Part shown: positions 21,401-33,504 of the stretch, in pieces
Numbering within the stretch: the stretch's first letter is position 1
How the letters are laid out: each line of letters starts with the position of its first letter
From: Kalaharituber pfeilii
Lineage: Eukaryota; Ascomycota; Pezizomycetes; Pezizales; Pezizaceae
NCBI GenBank assembly: GCA_015179045.1
Contig: WHUZ01000060.1
Location: forward strand, 124,001 to 188,000
Length of the DNA stretch: 64,000 nt
Reading direction: 5' to 3'
Program-made: the position numbers and the translations under genes
Notes under the pieces: generated by a model
What the model was told of the DNA's origin: nothing
Database searches by the model: none
Seen by the model: only the letters and a program-made list of their open reading frames with translations

Positions 21401-23559
21401 AAGGTTTATTTGCATTCACTCAATACATTGGGGAAAGCTCTACTCTTTCCCTCTACATGATTCGATGATCAACAGCCTCCCTTTTGTCTGTCTCTTTTCC
21501 TCCCCTTTTGGCTACATGTCAATTATGCTCTGCGAAACTATCTTCATAAAAGGATCTGCTGGATTATTCTCCCTAGTACTCCCCAAACTGTGAAGAGCCT
21601 TGGCTGATAAAGTTCCTCATGCAGTGATACCTCACATTGTTATACTGGCTCCATCGGTGGTTCTGGCTGCAATTCTGGGTAGCAGAGTTTTCCGTCAAGA
21701 GTTCCGGAATTGATAATTCTTCGAATTCCTAATCCCGAGCACAGTTGTCGGATCCATGCTGCGTCTTTTGACCCTTATGCCGCCATGATATAATCTGCTT
21801 CGAAATTTGATGTCCGTGACTAATAATCCATATAATTTTCTTCCTCTGATTTCGGGCATTATTGGTTCCACAGATCAGCGCGGAGCACTTCTGAGGGGGG
21901 ATATTACCTCCAGACCATCGACATTATCCGAGCTAGGACAGATTACACCTATGGCGACATAACATGGCATGCCTAGTTCTATCTGACTGACAGTTTCTGC
22001 TTCACAATTTTTTCTCATTGTGATGAAGGCAAAGTTGTCAAATTATTTCCAGTTGATTGGCTTGTTTAGATCTGCTTCAGCTCCTCCTTCTGGCTTGATT
22101 TTTGCATCTTGGTTATGTCGCCTGCCATGTTCCATATCGTGGTATTGATTCCACAGCATTGATCCATTTGGTGTAACTTTCTCCCTCTGCATCTTGTAAG
22201 CAAGCTTGGGATGGATCCTAACTGAAGTGAAAGTGCTGGGGCGGTTGTAGAGGATTTCTAGCATGTTTGGTGGAGTGATGTGGTTTTGGAATGGTCAGAG
22301 CGAGGTTTATGAGATGAGTCTGGTTCCCTTTCGCCGGCGGATGATATTCCGGGTCGGGTTCCATTTCCAGTTCTGGGTTGTAATTCCGGAAGTTCTCCAA
22401 ACAGTTGATTGTCTAGCACCTTACAGATCAGTCTTCAATTTCAGGAAGGTGCTCGAAAGCTTCTGTGATTTGGCCGTTTTTTTGCAGAATATCGGTCCAC
22501 AATACATCGTGCTGCTTACCAGTAGGGCCGAATATGGTGAGAGGGACCAAATCGAATTTGTTGGTGCCGAGTGGATCGCCGTTAAAGATCCGAATCCGAA
22601 GGGATTGCAATGTTCGTTGCTCCTTGGTGGAACCAGTGGTTATTCCCCTTTCGGGATTTTTGTGTATTCCCAAATAAGCAGTCTGTTAGTCAGTGGTGCA
22701 CAGTTTTTTGTCGCTAGTTCTCTAGTTAGATGGGGTCATTTTGACCTAGGTGTCATTTCTGAGGGTCTTAGATGCCCTTCTCATCGAGCCTAGCTGTACT
22801 TGTTTCTCTATTTTCTTGTAGAAGGCTTCAATCTCTTCAGGCGAATATCTTACGGGCTGGTACAAGCACTCTAACAGTTGGAGATCGCTTCATGATCAGT
22901 GGTTGATCTTGGAACGCTGTACGTCCTAATCTACAAGCTTCACACGACCCCAGGTGCATAACCAGTAAATAATTGAGATAAATAGAGTCTGAATAAGAAG
23001 GCACTCTGAACGATGGGAATGCTTCTACGATATCAATCTATCTACCAAACACACTATTCCGTGCGCTTTTATGTCTTTTCTGCCCCCGTTGTTAACTTCA
23101 ATAAGAATACTACTTTGGCACCTTGGCTTTTTTTTCGCCGCCGAGCAGTATCCCCGCTTGTATGCAACGGACCTAGTAGCTACCATTGTAGCTACCCTAA
23201 TGGTATTTATACCAGTATCGATCTTTGCTGCAGCGGAGTTTCCGGTCGACGTTGACGGTCACAACGCCGTTTGAATTGAGAGACCTTGTGAAGATTCGAC
23301 TTAACGCTGTTCACTTCATTCTGCTCCAGGGGCCCATGAGGCTCTCCTTCCGAAAACTGCGGCTCGTTCATAATACATATTTGCCAGCAGGAACCAACCC
23401 AGAGGGAAATAAAATAGGACAAATACAAGCACATGAAAGGAACAAAAAAAAAAAAAAAAAGATTTACATGATAGCCACATAACACAAAGACCAAGGAACA
23501 TAACCAGCAAGATGTAAATAAACAACAATCCCTCAGGGTTCCTATTCTCGAGAGAATAT
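21401..23559. repeat. Array spacer, duplicate of 600-1300 and 3195-4430
   Basis: This is the uninterrupted counterpart of the block on the left of the window: it lacks both the 1.8-kb TA element and the LINE insertion, and so serves as the empty-site reference for both. An extra stretch at about 21600-22250 is not matched there. From 23400 to 23559 it is the conserved 3' flank of ANK4, including an A-run at 23446-23461. No gene is supported. Confidence 0.6.
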
Positions 23560-26421
23560 TCAGCTCCACAGCGATGGTGGAGGTCTTTTCCGGGTATGCA
23601 TTTCAGGTGAAAGTTGCGACCAAACATATGCCGCTACTCTGCCATTACCACGGCACAGTGCCCAATTGTATGGTGTTTTCCATTGATATTCTTAATATTT
23701 GGAGATGTGTCATGCTCAATCAATATCTTTGTAAGTGTGAGAAAGTCGCAGCTGTAGTGGAGAGGGGTGAGGCCTCTCTTGTTTCGCTCGTTGATAAGCT
23801 TCGACGCTCCTCGCTCCAAAATTTCTGTCAACTCTTCGGGACCGCCTCTATCATCCACTGATCATTGTCACGTGCAAAAAGGTCTACCCCCTTCTCAACT
23901 AAGAGTCTTGCAACTGCTGCTTTGCTGTACGCTAGTGCCGAGAGCAAAGGTGTCATGTCCTGGGTCCACAGATGGTATTGTTCCTCCATGCCCGCGCCCA
24001 TCGTGATTAGCAATCGTACGGCGGTGTGGCTGCCCCTGATTGCAGTACTGATACAGCCCGTGAGGTTGATTGGAGGACTAATGGAAGCTATTGCTTCCTC
24101 GCTTGCTCCTTTCTCCAATAGCAATTTGCAGATTGTTTCCTCACCCATATATGTAGCATAAGCAAGTAATGTTCTGCCTTTTGAATCTCTCTCTTCTATA
24201 TCCATTCCTGCAGTGAGCAGTGTTCAAACTACATTCTCGTTTCCCTCGTGAAGGGCACGATGCATTATCCCTTTCATGCTTGCTCCACACTCCACTAGTA
24301 ATTTTTGCAGATCGTTTCATACCCCGTATATGCAGCGAAAGCAAGCAGAGTTTCACCTTTTGAATCCTCCCCTCTATATCTGTTCCTAAGGCAAGGAGAG
24401 TTCAAACGGCATCCTCATTGACCTTACGAATGGCATAGTGCCACCCAGAGAAGACCATTTCATTTCTCGGCGCGATCTGTAGCGTCCAGCAGCTGAATGA
24501 GGTGGAACTTCAACTTGGTAGCCCCAGAGGTCGGATAAGCAAACAGGCAGTACAATCATGAAGATCTCCGAAATTGATAGATCACCTAAGCTCATGTCCG
24601 ACAGCATCGACCAGCTAAACCCTCTTGTGGAGCTACTGCTAGAGATTGCAGAGTAAGCAGCGTCACTTATGCCCCATCTCTGGATTCGCTTGTATTGTAT
24701 TTCACCATGTCTCGAGGTACACCACAATTCGACGCACTTTCCCACCAAAACTGAGCGAATGAGAACCTGTATATCCCCACGCACAGAACCGACTTTTCTA
24801 TGCGCCTTTTAGAAGGCTTAAAGCAAGCATCATTCTCGATCCTGCATCTCTACTTCAAAAAAAAAAAAAAAAAAAAAGGTAGTTATAAATGAATTATATC
24901 TCCGCACATTTTCACATAAGTCTTGGCATATATTTTTCCCGTAAAATTGCAGATATGGAAATCTACCCAGTGCACCCAACCAGACTACCAGTGCACCTGC
25001 AATTTATTCAATAAAAGTATTTAAACACTTCATTTCGGTAATCTATCCCTATGGGGATATACATGAATGGCATCAACATAGTCCTTGAAGTAATCATTGA
25101 ACTGTTCAAAATATTTTCATTCTCATACAAATATTGCATATGAATCGTATGGGAAGAGCACCTGAAAATATATATCAGCATGCCAACTATGCAAAATGGA
25201 CTGAATAAAATCAAGTGAATCAATATACAGCTAGGGGAGGCTCTTTGATCACAAGACTATGGCCATTGGTGTGATGGTGCTGAAAAAGTCGTATGTTCAG
25301 TCCGCTGAATATTGTATGAGAATCCCATACAAAATAGATGCCAAGACATTGTTGCAAATTTCACTGTGCCATAATTCCTTGAGAATGCTTTCTTTGAGGA
25401 GGCAGAGGTGCTAAACATGAAGAACAAGTGTTTATTTAGTGTCTTACAAAATTCTGCTCTAGTGGTCGAGGTACACGCTCTTCTGCGTGGCTAGTTTCGG
25501 TGGGAGAGTGCGTCGAATTGTGGCGTGCGTCGAGATGTGGTGAAACACAGTATGGTCGAGAGTTGCGCAATTCATCTATAAATGAAAGTGATAGCATCAA
25601 TCGTACAGACCACAAGGAGAATGTGCTATGGGATGTTGCTGCTGTTTTAAATGATGCAATGTCACTATTGTCTTCAGGGACCTGGTCATCCTTAACTATG
25701 GATAAGGGTAGCTTGAAATCGTCTTTTGCGGGTAATTTTTTCCTTTTAATATTAAACTAATTATTGACTTTTGAAGTCGTGATTTCATCACTCATTGGAG
25801 GATCATGACAGGTAATAAGTTCCCGCAACTGGTTGGATTCTAATATTTGACACACCGTTTCATGCAATTTCTCAAGATTTTCAGAAGCCACTGCAGTAGT
25901 ATGGCTATGCAAAAATCAGTACTACTTCGTCTGTCAAAAGGTGACAGATTTAATGCTGTAGGTCACTTAACTTATCATTGTATAATCTCCAATATCAGGT
26001 TCAAACTCAACTTTTGTTTCTGTAGGTGCTCAATAAAGACTGCAACTTCTGCTTCCTTCCACAGTGCCCATTTAATCCTCTCAAGTAAAAGTCTTGCTCA
26101 ATGTGCTGGGGGCTGTATGCTGCTGGGATCACTAATACCCATCACCTCACTCAGATACCTTTCCAGGTTGGAAGCAATCAATACACATCTGCTCAAAATT
26201 GTGACAAGGTGATGAATAGGTAACATTTTTACTCTGCTTTGGCTTGTCTTAGCTGCCTCAGCATTAAACCACTGAGCTTGGGAGAAGATGACGTTCATAT
26301 CCTGTATTTCTTCCGTGAAGCGGCTAATCGATTCTGGTGCTCGGATTCCGCAATCATAAATCTTTGCCAAGATTGCAACGAGGCCAGCAACTGAAGCGAC
26401 TAATGATCGTGGATCAGACAT
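23560..26421 (-). pseudogene. ANK4: decayed copy with a DNA transposon inside
   Basis: Exon 1 starts at 26421 (MSDPRSLVASVAG) and reads to QPPAH, then a TGA at about 26100; the rest of the domain follows in frame (ERIKWALW). The donor is CAATG/ATAAGT, so GT has become AT. Exon 2 starts at about 25905 after an intact CTGAT branch point and TAG acceptor. It has a stop after SKVNN, is interrupted by the 856-bp element at 24695-25550, and resumes as YKRIQRWGISD. Further frameshifts lie in the ankyrin part (two pairs), e.g. near 24430, 24230 and 23860. The tail ends LWS with TGA at 23562-23560. Decay is mostly by indels and does not look like dense C-to-T mutation. Confidence 0.85.
24695..25550. 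mobile_element. 856-bp TA-flanked transposon inserted in ANK4
   Basis: TA stands at 24693-24694 and 25551-25552. The left end TTGTATTTCACCATGTCTCG and the reverse complement of the right end, CTGTGTTTCACCACATCTCG, lead 50-bp inverted repeats that both continue through CACAATTCGACGCACT. On either side the coding sequence of ANK4 continues exactly as in sister genes (cgcttgTA and TATGG.CTCGA). The interior contains a 22-base A run and only a 71-codon minus-strand frame (25223-25008) without recognisable transposase motifs. Probably non-autonomous or decayed. Confidence 0.85.
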
Positions 26422-28111
26422 TGCTTTCGGACAAGTTGGATGGACAGGGGAGTTGAGTGGATTTCGTAGAGAGAATGTGACCGAATCCCGCATGGAATTA
26501 ATTCATGGACCTCCAGCACCGGCGATGAGAAGACTAGACTGGTGGGAAACAATTCATCAATGGTGTTTAAACTCTTCCAAACCTCAAGTGTTTGTTCATG
26601 GGGGAAGGCTGGTAATCAGACTCTCGTGAAGAGTATTTTCTGCGTACCGGCTAGATAGTAATCCTATCATCTTCATTACCTGACAAATCCAACCTGTTCT
26701 CGTCCTTGCTTTGCCTAATCGAGTAGATAGGTAGCCTACTGTTTCCGTTTTGGGCAGTTCTATAAAAAAGTATATCGTAGTGTGGTGAGACATGCAGCTT
26801 CCCCTCCCTGGTAGAACCTTTGATATCAACCAAAATTTGTCCAAAGTCGGTTCTGCTAAAAGATTCTGATTCCCCGAAGTCCAATCATAGCTTTTTAAGT
26901 CCCTCAAACTTTTCAGTACTTTTTTTTTTTTGATTTTTTTACGATTTTTGGACTTCAATTTCTCTTGCAAGATACTAGTACGTACCGTACCAGAGGGACA
27001 GGGGGCGCGAGGCTGCATGTCTCACGAACCTATGGCCGAAGGAACAGTAACGTTGAAAGTACTGGAACTCCCCGCTTAGGGATCAAAAGCCTTGTGAGTA
27101 AGTACATAATCTTCTTTGACTCGTGCACTCTCCTGCTCTATACCAAGCATATTGCTAACTCGTGACCACACGCAAACTGAGGCAACAGTAGTATGTACTG
27201 TATGTATGTACCATACATTCGTTATTTATGCAGTCACATATAATATCACTATTACCTACTACCTATAGCTATCTGTCACTGCCATCTTTCACTACCACTC
27301 ACTATATATACCTGCTGTCCTCCATAGCACCAACTGCTCTTCCTACCTTTCTACTCAATGCTGCAGCCATACCTTATTCTTAGCCTCTATAATTGATACT
27401 CTTGACTGTGTGTATTCTATATATTCTGATACCCTGTGCTTGCGTCGCTTCGCTCCGAAAGACAATCAAGGGTTACTTAGTAAATTGAGTCGTCGAGAGA
27501 ATATCTATTTATGTGTTCTGCTACTCAGACTTTTACTTATTTACTGCCATTTCGATAAATTTTCCAATTCTCTGTGTTTCCGTCGCTGCGCTCCGAACAT
27601 AGGGGGGGTTGCTTAGTTCTTAAATCATGAAATTAGTAATCCAAAACATATACTGTATATCTTTAATTCAAGGTTGTCTTGCTGATGTTTTGTAAATACA
27701 GTATATACATTTTGTGTGTATCCGTCGCTGGGCTCTGAAACATGTAAGCCGGGTGGGTGGGTGTCAGTGCTCTCCATGTCTGCTGCTTATATTTAAGCAC
27801 ATGTTTATAGGCATATCAGCCCCGCGCCCAAGGTAAGTACTTATAAGTATCGCTCAATTGACCATGAGACAGACTTGCCACCAATACCAAAGAATAATGT
27901 CGCCAGCAGGAAGCCAGCCCCGTCCATACAACTATTGCATACAGTCCTAACCACTACGGTCGAAAAATAGGATAAAAGCATATTATGAAAGAAAAAAGAA
28001 GAGAAAATAAAGGGAGAGTTACATGAAGTCACATAATGCAAAAACTAGGGAAAATAAGTAGCAAAATGTAAATAAAAATAAAAATTCCTCAGGGTTTCTA
28101 TTGGAGTATAT
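26422..28111. other. 5' flank of ANK4 and spacer to ANK5
   Basis: The first 170 bp carry diverged family 5'-flank words (GGAATTAATTCATGGAC, TCCAGCACCGG). The rest has no gene. About 26920-26940 is a T-rich run, 27180-27330 is AT-rich, and 27840-28100 is the conserved 3' flank of ANK5. Confidence 0.4.
27435..27745 (+). repeat. Three diverged direct repeats about 140 bp apart
   Basis: The word GTCGCTTCGCTCCGAA (27446), GTCGCTGCGCTCCGAA (27583) and GTCGCTGGGCTCTGAA (27724) recurs, each time preceded by a TTTGTGT/CTGTG-like word and followed by a G-rich stretch; the first two end in a GGGTTACTTAG/GGGTTGCTTAG word. No function is apparent. Confidence 0.55.
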
Positions 28112-29775
28112 TCAGCCGCATTGCCGTGGTGGAGGTCTTCTCCCGGCCTTCATTTCAGGTGAAAGTCGTGACCACAGATATATCGCTACCTCACGGTTAC
28201 CACGGTGCAATGCCCAATCGTACGGTGTTTTTCTATCGATATTCCCGATATTTGGAGATGCGCCATGCTCAATCAATATCATTGTGAGTGTGAGAGAGTC
28301 AATGCTGTAGTGGAGCGGGGTGAGACCCCACTCTTCAAGTTCAATGCTTTCGTTGATCAGTTTTGACGCTCCTCGCTCCAGGATTTCAGTCAATAGCTCA
28401 GGATCCCCCCCTTCAACTGCGCAATGTACTGCGGTCCTCTCAATATCGTCGCGTGCAAAAAGATCTGCCCCTTTCTCAATCAAGAGCCTTGCAATGGCTC
28501 CTTTGCCATAGAATAGTGCTCGTAACAAAGGTGTCATACAAGCTGGACCATGTCGATCCTCGATGTCCGCACCCATCGTGATCAGTAATCGTACAACAGT
28601 CTGGCAGTCATCCTCATACAGTGCATGATGGATGCGGCTAGTAATGCCAATCGGATAAGAAATAGAAGTTATCACTTTCTCACTTGCTCCTCTCTCCAAC
28701 AGTAATTTGCAGATGTCTTCACAGCATTTATATGCCGCATAAGCGAGTGGCGTTAGGCCTTCTGAGTTCCTGCCCTCAATATCTGTTCCCAAAGCGAGTA
28801 GATCTCGAACAGCATTCTCGTTCCTCTTGCGAATGGCATAGAAAATGTCCCCTGGAGAAGACCATTTTGACTTCAATCTCCAGCGTGATGTATAGCGGTC
28901 AGCAGCTGAATGAAGCGGAACTTTGACTTGGTAGGGTTGTGAGTCCCAAAGATCAGATAAGCAAATGGGCAATATAGTTGCTGACACCTCCGAAGTGGAG
29001 AGATCACCCAGGCTCATGTCCGAAAGCCTCGACCGGGTATCACATTTTGTGGAACTAGAGCTGGAGAATGTGGAGTAAGGATCATCGTATATTCCCCACC
29101 TCCGAATTCGTTTGTAGGGCTTTGAATTTTTCAAATCATCCATAAACGACGGTAGCAACCAACGTATGGACTGTAAGGATAGTGTGCTTCCAGAGGTCGA
29201 CTCGAGATTTTCAGAAACTTCTGCAGCGTTATGGCTACGCAGGAGATCAGCTTTTCAGCATCCCAAAAAACTTAATGCTGTAGACTCTGAACCTGCCACT
29301 GAATAATCCCCAGCATCGAACTCAAACTCAACTTGTGCCGTTGCAGGTCGTCAATAAAGACAACAACATCTGCTTCCTTCCACAGTGCCCATTTAATCCT
29401 CTCAAACAAAAGACTCGCTTTGTTTGCTGGAGACTCTATGCAGCTGGGATCACTAATCCCCATCACATCACTGAGATACTTGTCCAGATTGGAAGCGACC
29501 AATACACATCCACTCAAGGTTGCAACAAGGTGCTCAATAGAGAACATCTTTAACATCTTCTTGTTTGGAACCTTAGTTGCCCCAAGAATAAACTGCTGAA
29601 CCTGGCCAAAGATGACACTTATATCTTGCATTTCTCCCATTAGGCGACTGATGGATTCTGGTGCTTGCTTCGCTCCTACTCTACAATCGTAAAGATCCTT
29701 CAGCATGCTTAGAAGCTTTGCTGAGATTGAAATGAGACCTGAAACTGCAGTTTGTATAGATAAGAGATCCGACAT
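28112..29775 (-). CDS. ANK5: short-linker copy with probable GC-AG intron
   Basis: Exon 1 is 29775-29297 and exon 2 is 29234-28112; joined they give 533 residues. The N-domain is typical (MSDLLSIQTAVSGLI) though diverged. At the position of the family donor (CAATG/GTAAGT) this copy reads CAGTG/GCAGGT, a GC donor. Using it with the CTGAT branch point and the GCGTAG/C acceptor restores the frame HNAAEVSENLE, while reading through or using the next GT gives an early stop. Exon 2 lacks about 100 residues present in sisters: SENLE is joined directly to STSGSTLSLQSIR, removing the helical segment and the linker modules in frame. One ankyrin pair and the fixed tail (end RRPPPRQCG) are intact. It is either a functional short variant or a fresh pseudogene; transcript data would decide. 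Confidence 0.75.
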
Positions 29776-30721
29776 CTTTTTTGGACTAGTTGGTAGTTGA
29801 GTGGACTTTTTTGAGGAAATGTGACTTAGCCCGGGAGGGAATTAATTCAAGAAACTCCAGCGCTGGCGAGGGGAGACCGTTAAAGCTAGACCTGCGTCAA
29901 ACAATTCGTAAATGGTAGCCTTTAACTGATCTGAACTTCTTGCCTCTAATCATGAAGGAGGATGATAAGACTAGTCACCCAACCATCGTCAAGTGTATGC
30001 TCTGCGGCTAGTAATCCTACATCTGTTACAAAGACGATCCTGTCAGCTTGTCTCAACCCCGCTTTGCCCAACGGAGTACAGTAGCTAATCAGCCTATCTA
30101 TTGTCTCGGTTTTGGCCAGTGCTAAAAATGGTTGGCTTAAAATAAGGCTGAACGGTTGCGGTACTGTATTCTCTTCACAAATGCTAGCAATTCGCCATGC
30201 ATTCTGAAACTATCCACCAATGTAGCGCATGCGTCCGAATGATTCTCCAATTCTGTAACTTGGCAGATTGTTGAAACAATACAGCAATGTGATGAGTTGG
30301 TGGGTCCTCGTTCAGCAATATGACGAGATCAAGCAATGTGATCAATCGCTGAATTGGCGGCTGATTATGGCAGACTACGAGATAAAGTGCCAAAAGTCCA
30401 TTGCATCCCTTAAGAAATTAAAAACAGGTTACATCTGGGCCTGTGGATGCACGGAAGTTAGGGGGTACATGGATTCTCCAGATGAGCAGGGTCTATACAG
30501 GTATCGCAGCCACTCAGCCTGAGCCTGTTGGCTACACCTCGCACAGCATTATACTCAGTCGCATCCCGTATGCCACTCTTGCTCTTTTATTCCCAACTGT
30601 GTTTGTGAAGCAAATACTACCCCGTCCTCACTAGTGAATACCAAATGATTGTAGCGAATGGCTACCAAAGAATGGCCTTTTCAGAGATCCTCCCGTACCT
30701 TTGTTTTTCAAGGGGGGAAAA
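29776..30721 (-). promoter_or_regulatory. 5' flank of ANK5 and upstream spacer
   Basis: The first 160 bp retain family 5'-flank features (GGGAATTAATTCAAGAAACTCC, about 60-80 bp upstream, and GACCTGCGTCAAAC-like words). Beyond about 30180 the spacer resembles 7900-8060 and 34690-34850 (GATAAAGTGCCAAAAGTCCA). No gene is supported. Confidence 0.4.
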
Positions 30722-31530
30722 AGCCAAAAGTAAAAACAGGTTGCCCTGGTTCCATTAGAATTGAATCATATGGAATCGGAGCATTACAATCTGTCTTATT
30801 TACTTTTAAGACGCTGGACAACCCTCTTCCTCAACTCGGACTCGAACTGGCGCCCTCAATTCTAGACCTCTCTATGGCGCTTGTTGATACTTCCATCCCT
30901 AGAGACAACAGATTTCCCCGTCCCCCATCGCACCATTGCATCGTACTATCCGATCCGTCCCTTCCTCCGACCCATGGCCCCTTCAGAGGCGCCTCCAATG
31001 ACCTCTTCAGCAGCAGTCGCAACAGTATTTTAACCGCCATTCCTAACCCCACCACCCCCACCACGCACCCCCGCCTCCAGCAGCTGCAGCAGCATCTCGC
31101 ACCCCTACTCCTATTACCACTGCTCAGTCACACCCCCCTCCCCCTCAACCCCCTCTCAGTCGTACAACTGCGCCAGCGTCCACTTCAGCGCGCCCGTCCC
31201 AGCATCTCCTCACACCACCCCCCTTCAGCAGCTGCTCCAACAGCCACTCCGAAGGCCCCTTCAATGGCTTCTCTAATAACGCAAATAACTCCTAGTAGGT
31301 CGACTATTCTAATGTCCTTTTGTTGTATATTTTTGTTTTTTGTCTGGCGGTTTTATCAAATTTTTATGCCCATTGCAGTTTCATATCAATGGCACCTTTC
31401 ATGTGATTGATGGGTACACGAGGCTTAGAATTGTGGGTTGGCGCAGGATGCCTTTAGGCGGGACCAGGTCTATAAATATGGTCAACGGGAGAGGCTTAGT
31501 TGAGCTAGGCGTGAATTCCAAAGCAAGAAG
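30722..31530 (+). repeat. S-repeat copy
   Basis: It starts near GTTGCCCTGGTTCCATTAG, has a 250-codon open frame across the pyrimidine-rich tract, and ends GGCGTGAATTCCAAAGCAAG. The open frame is low-complexity Pro/Ser/Thr and is not conserved among the other S-repeats, so it is not called a gene. Confidence 0.6.
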
Positions 31531-31702
31531 TGCACTAGTGTTGTCTGCGCAACGAAACGCCCAAGTACTCTACTACTGTTCTACTGGACGTTGTCACGTG
31601 CGAGAGATCAGCACCCCTCCCAATCAAGATCATTGCAATTGCAGTTCTGCCGCCGTATGATGAAACCTTGCTATCACGAATAACCATGGCCAAAGTTTTG
31701 CC

Positions 31703-31944
31703 TTTCGTTATAGCAGGATAAGAATGTAAGTTCTGCCCGCATACTAATCAAAGTAAGATATGCGTGACTTCTACGATATTCACCTGAACTGAGGATAAAG
31801 CTACCCTAAATCCATCTCCTGACTCTTCTCAACGACGCAACTTGTGTAAGGTAAGAGTTACCCTTTGGCACTATCATCATGCCCTGCCATTAGTCTCACA
31901 CCAAGCCCCTAGGGCACTCTCCGAGCGCATTCGGGGTCACGTGA

Positions 31945-31977
<33 letters not shown>

Positions 31978-32955
31978 CCTATCATCATGCAAGACTCGCT
32001 CCCTTATCATGACTGATTCTCTTCACATTAAGTGGCTCAGCTTGTGAAGCATAGTTCCTTTTTGGAACATCATTGCCAACTTTCGATCCCAGACGCAGCA
32101 ATCGTCGATATTTCCTGTCTTCCCTGGGCCTCTGCACCACCGGCATTGTGGTCTCCTTTCCCGCCAGTCTTGTGCATCAACCAGACTACTTGTGCATCCG
32201 GCACTGGTTGAGCTCCTTGTTGCCTAGGAGGGTTTTTATCTATGCACACCAGCAGGCCTGGGATGATATAGTAACAATACCATTGTAGTGATATATATAA
32301 GCTGACTGGAAGTGTTGTCCTACCTGAGGCTGTACTAGCGCGCAGTCCAGTCAGCGTTCCATTAGTCACTGTTTTAAGTTTAGGTTTACTACATAAATTC
32401 CACATCAACAATATTAATTGAATTCACTTGGTTTTTACGTCTCGGCAATTTCCACGTCAGATTTTTGTAATGCGCTTTTTCGAGCCTCAGTCCGCATGAA
32501 AAGACGGAATCTTGCAGGCTGCGTTACCTGTTGAAGATTATGTAACGAGCATCACGGGACATATCATGTGAGGCTGTCATGTGTGAAGGAACCACTAGAA
32601 CGTGGATGGCACATGAGCCGAGATCGTGGTATGCGGTAATTCCATGTGATGAGGAGGTATCTAAGTTGTGGATACGTGTTGTAATGATGAGCAACCTTAA
32701 TACTCGCACCAATTTGCTAGCAGCTCATGTCTATAAATATGTGGGTGTTAGGAGCACATATTGTACGTTGAATACACAAGACACAAGTGTGAACAATACA
32801 ATACGCATCCCTGCGCACCTTTTCTGTATTTGTTGCTTCATTACGCTCCCCGGCACAGGACTGTGTGTGCCAAGATGCTGCCAAGGAGTGTAACGACAAA
32901 TTCGGCCTCTGGCGGAATTCGTCAAGGTAGTAACGCCCAGCTATAGCTACCTAAT
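31703..32955 (+). repeat. LTR-like dispersed repeat (sister of 42107-42935)
   Basis: It parallels 42107-42935 from TAGCAGGATAAGA through ACTCGCTCCCTTATCATGAC, AAGTGGCTCAGCTTGTGAAG, TGGTTGAGCTCCTTGTTG and CAATTCACTTGGTTTTTAC to CTAATCTGGCAGCAG. In the other copy the homology is followed by a start-like gag frame, so the repeat is probably a long terminal repeat, with TGGCAGCAG as a possible primer-binding start. The exact LTR ends are not resolved. This copy holds a family-C poly(A) insertion and abuts a LINE fragment. Confidence 0.5.
31883..31978 (+). mobile_element. Poly(A)-tailed insertion, family C
   Basis: A 96-bp insert (CCTGCCATTAGTCTCACACC, then an inverted CCCCTAGGG/CATTCGGGG-type region, GTCACGTGAC and about 30 A) is flanked by the perfect 12-bp duplication CTATCATCATGC (31871-31882 and 31979-31990). 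The sister repeat at 42107 has an empty site at the equivalent place. Its tail differs from families A and B. Confidence 0.85.
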
Positions 32956-33504
32956 CTGGCAGCAGTGGTTCTCCCAGGCAACACCGACCCGGATCGAGCA
33001 GCCAAGGTTGGAACACAGCTACCATATCAAAACGAGATTGTCACGGAAGATGGGATGAAACAAGAGGCCAAAGCAAGGAGAGCGGCCGAAAGGAACAGAC
33101 TGAACATATCGTATAGGCCACTACGCAGACTAGGTAATAGGGTCGCAACGCTAGCTGGCATCCTTGGAGGCAAGGGCCTCCGGCACTGGAAATTCAAGGT
33201 CGGCACAGCTGACAGCCCGGAATGCCGGTGGTGCGGCGAGGCCGAAGAAACGACCCAACACATATTGTCCCAATGTAGGGTCTGGAAGCAGAGATGCCCA
33301 AGGGGCGAGGACGGATTGTGCAGACCCTTGAATGACCAAGGCGAAGGAGGGGACCTCCGGGGAGTGATGGAAATCTTTGAATGGGCGAGGGGTTAGTCCC
33401 GGGGACGGACGCGCGATGGATTTACTTCTATTTTTTTGTACTTGTACTTTGTTTTGATGTAACTAAACCTCGCCATAGCCCATAGGGCGGCACGCGAGTA
33501 ATGA

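Noticed and set aside
23560..26421. RIP (repeat-induced C-to-T mutation) as the cause of decay
   Set aside because: The lesions I can read are indels, a transposon insertion and scattered substitutions. There is no dense run of C-to-T stops against the sisters. A proper RIP index over the window was not calculated.
30658..31410. A 250-codon plus-strand open frame in the pyrimidine-rich block
   Set aside because: It lies in an S-repeat, is low-complexity Pro/Ser/Thr, and the frame is not kept in the other seven copies. The openness follows from composition (few stop codons without purines).
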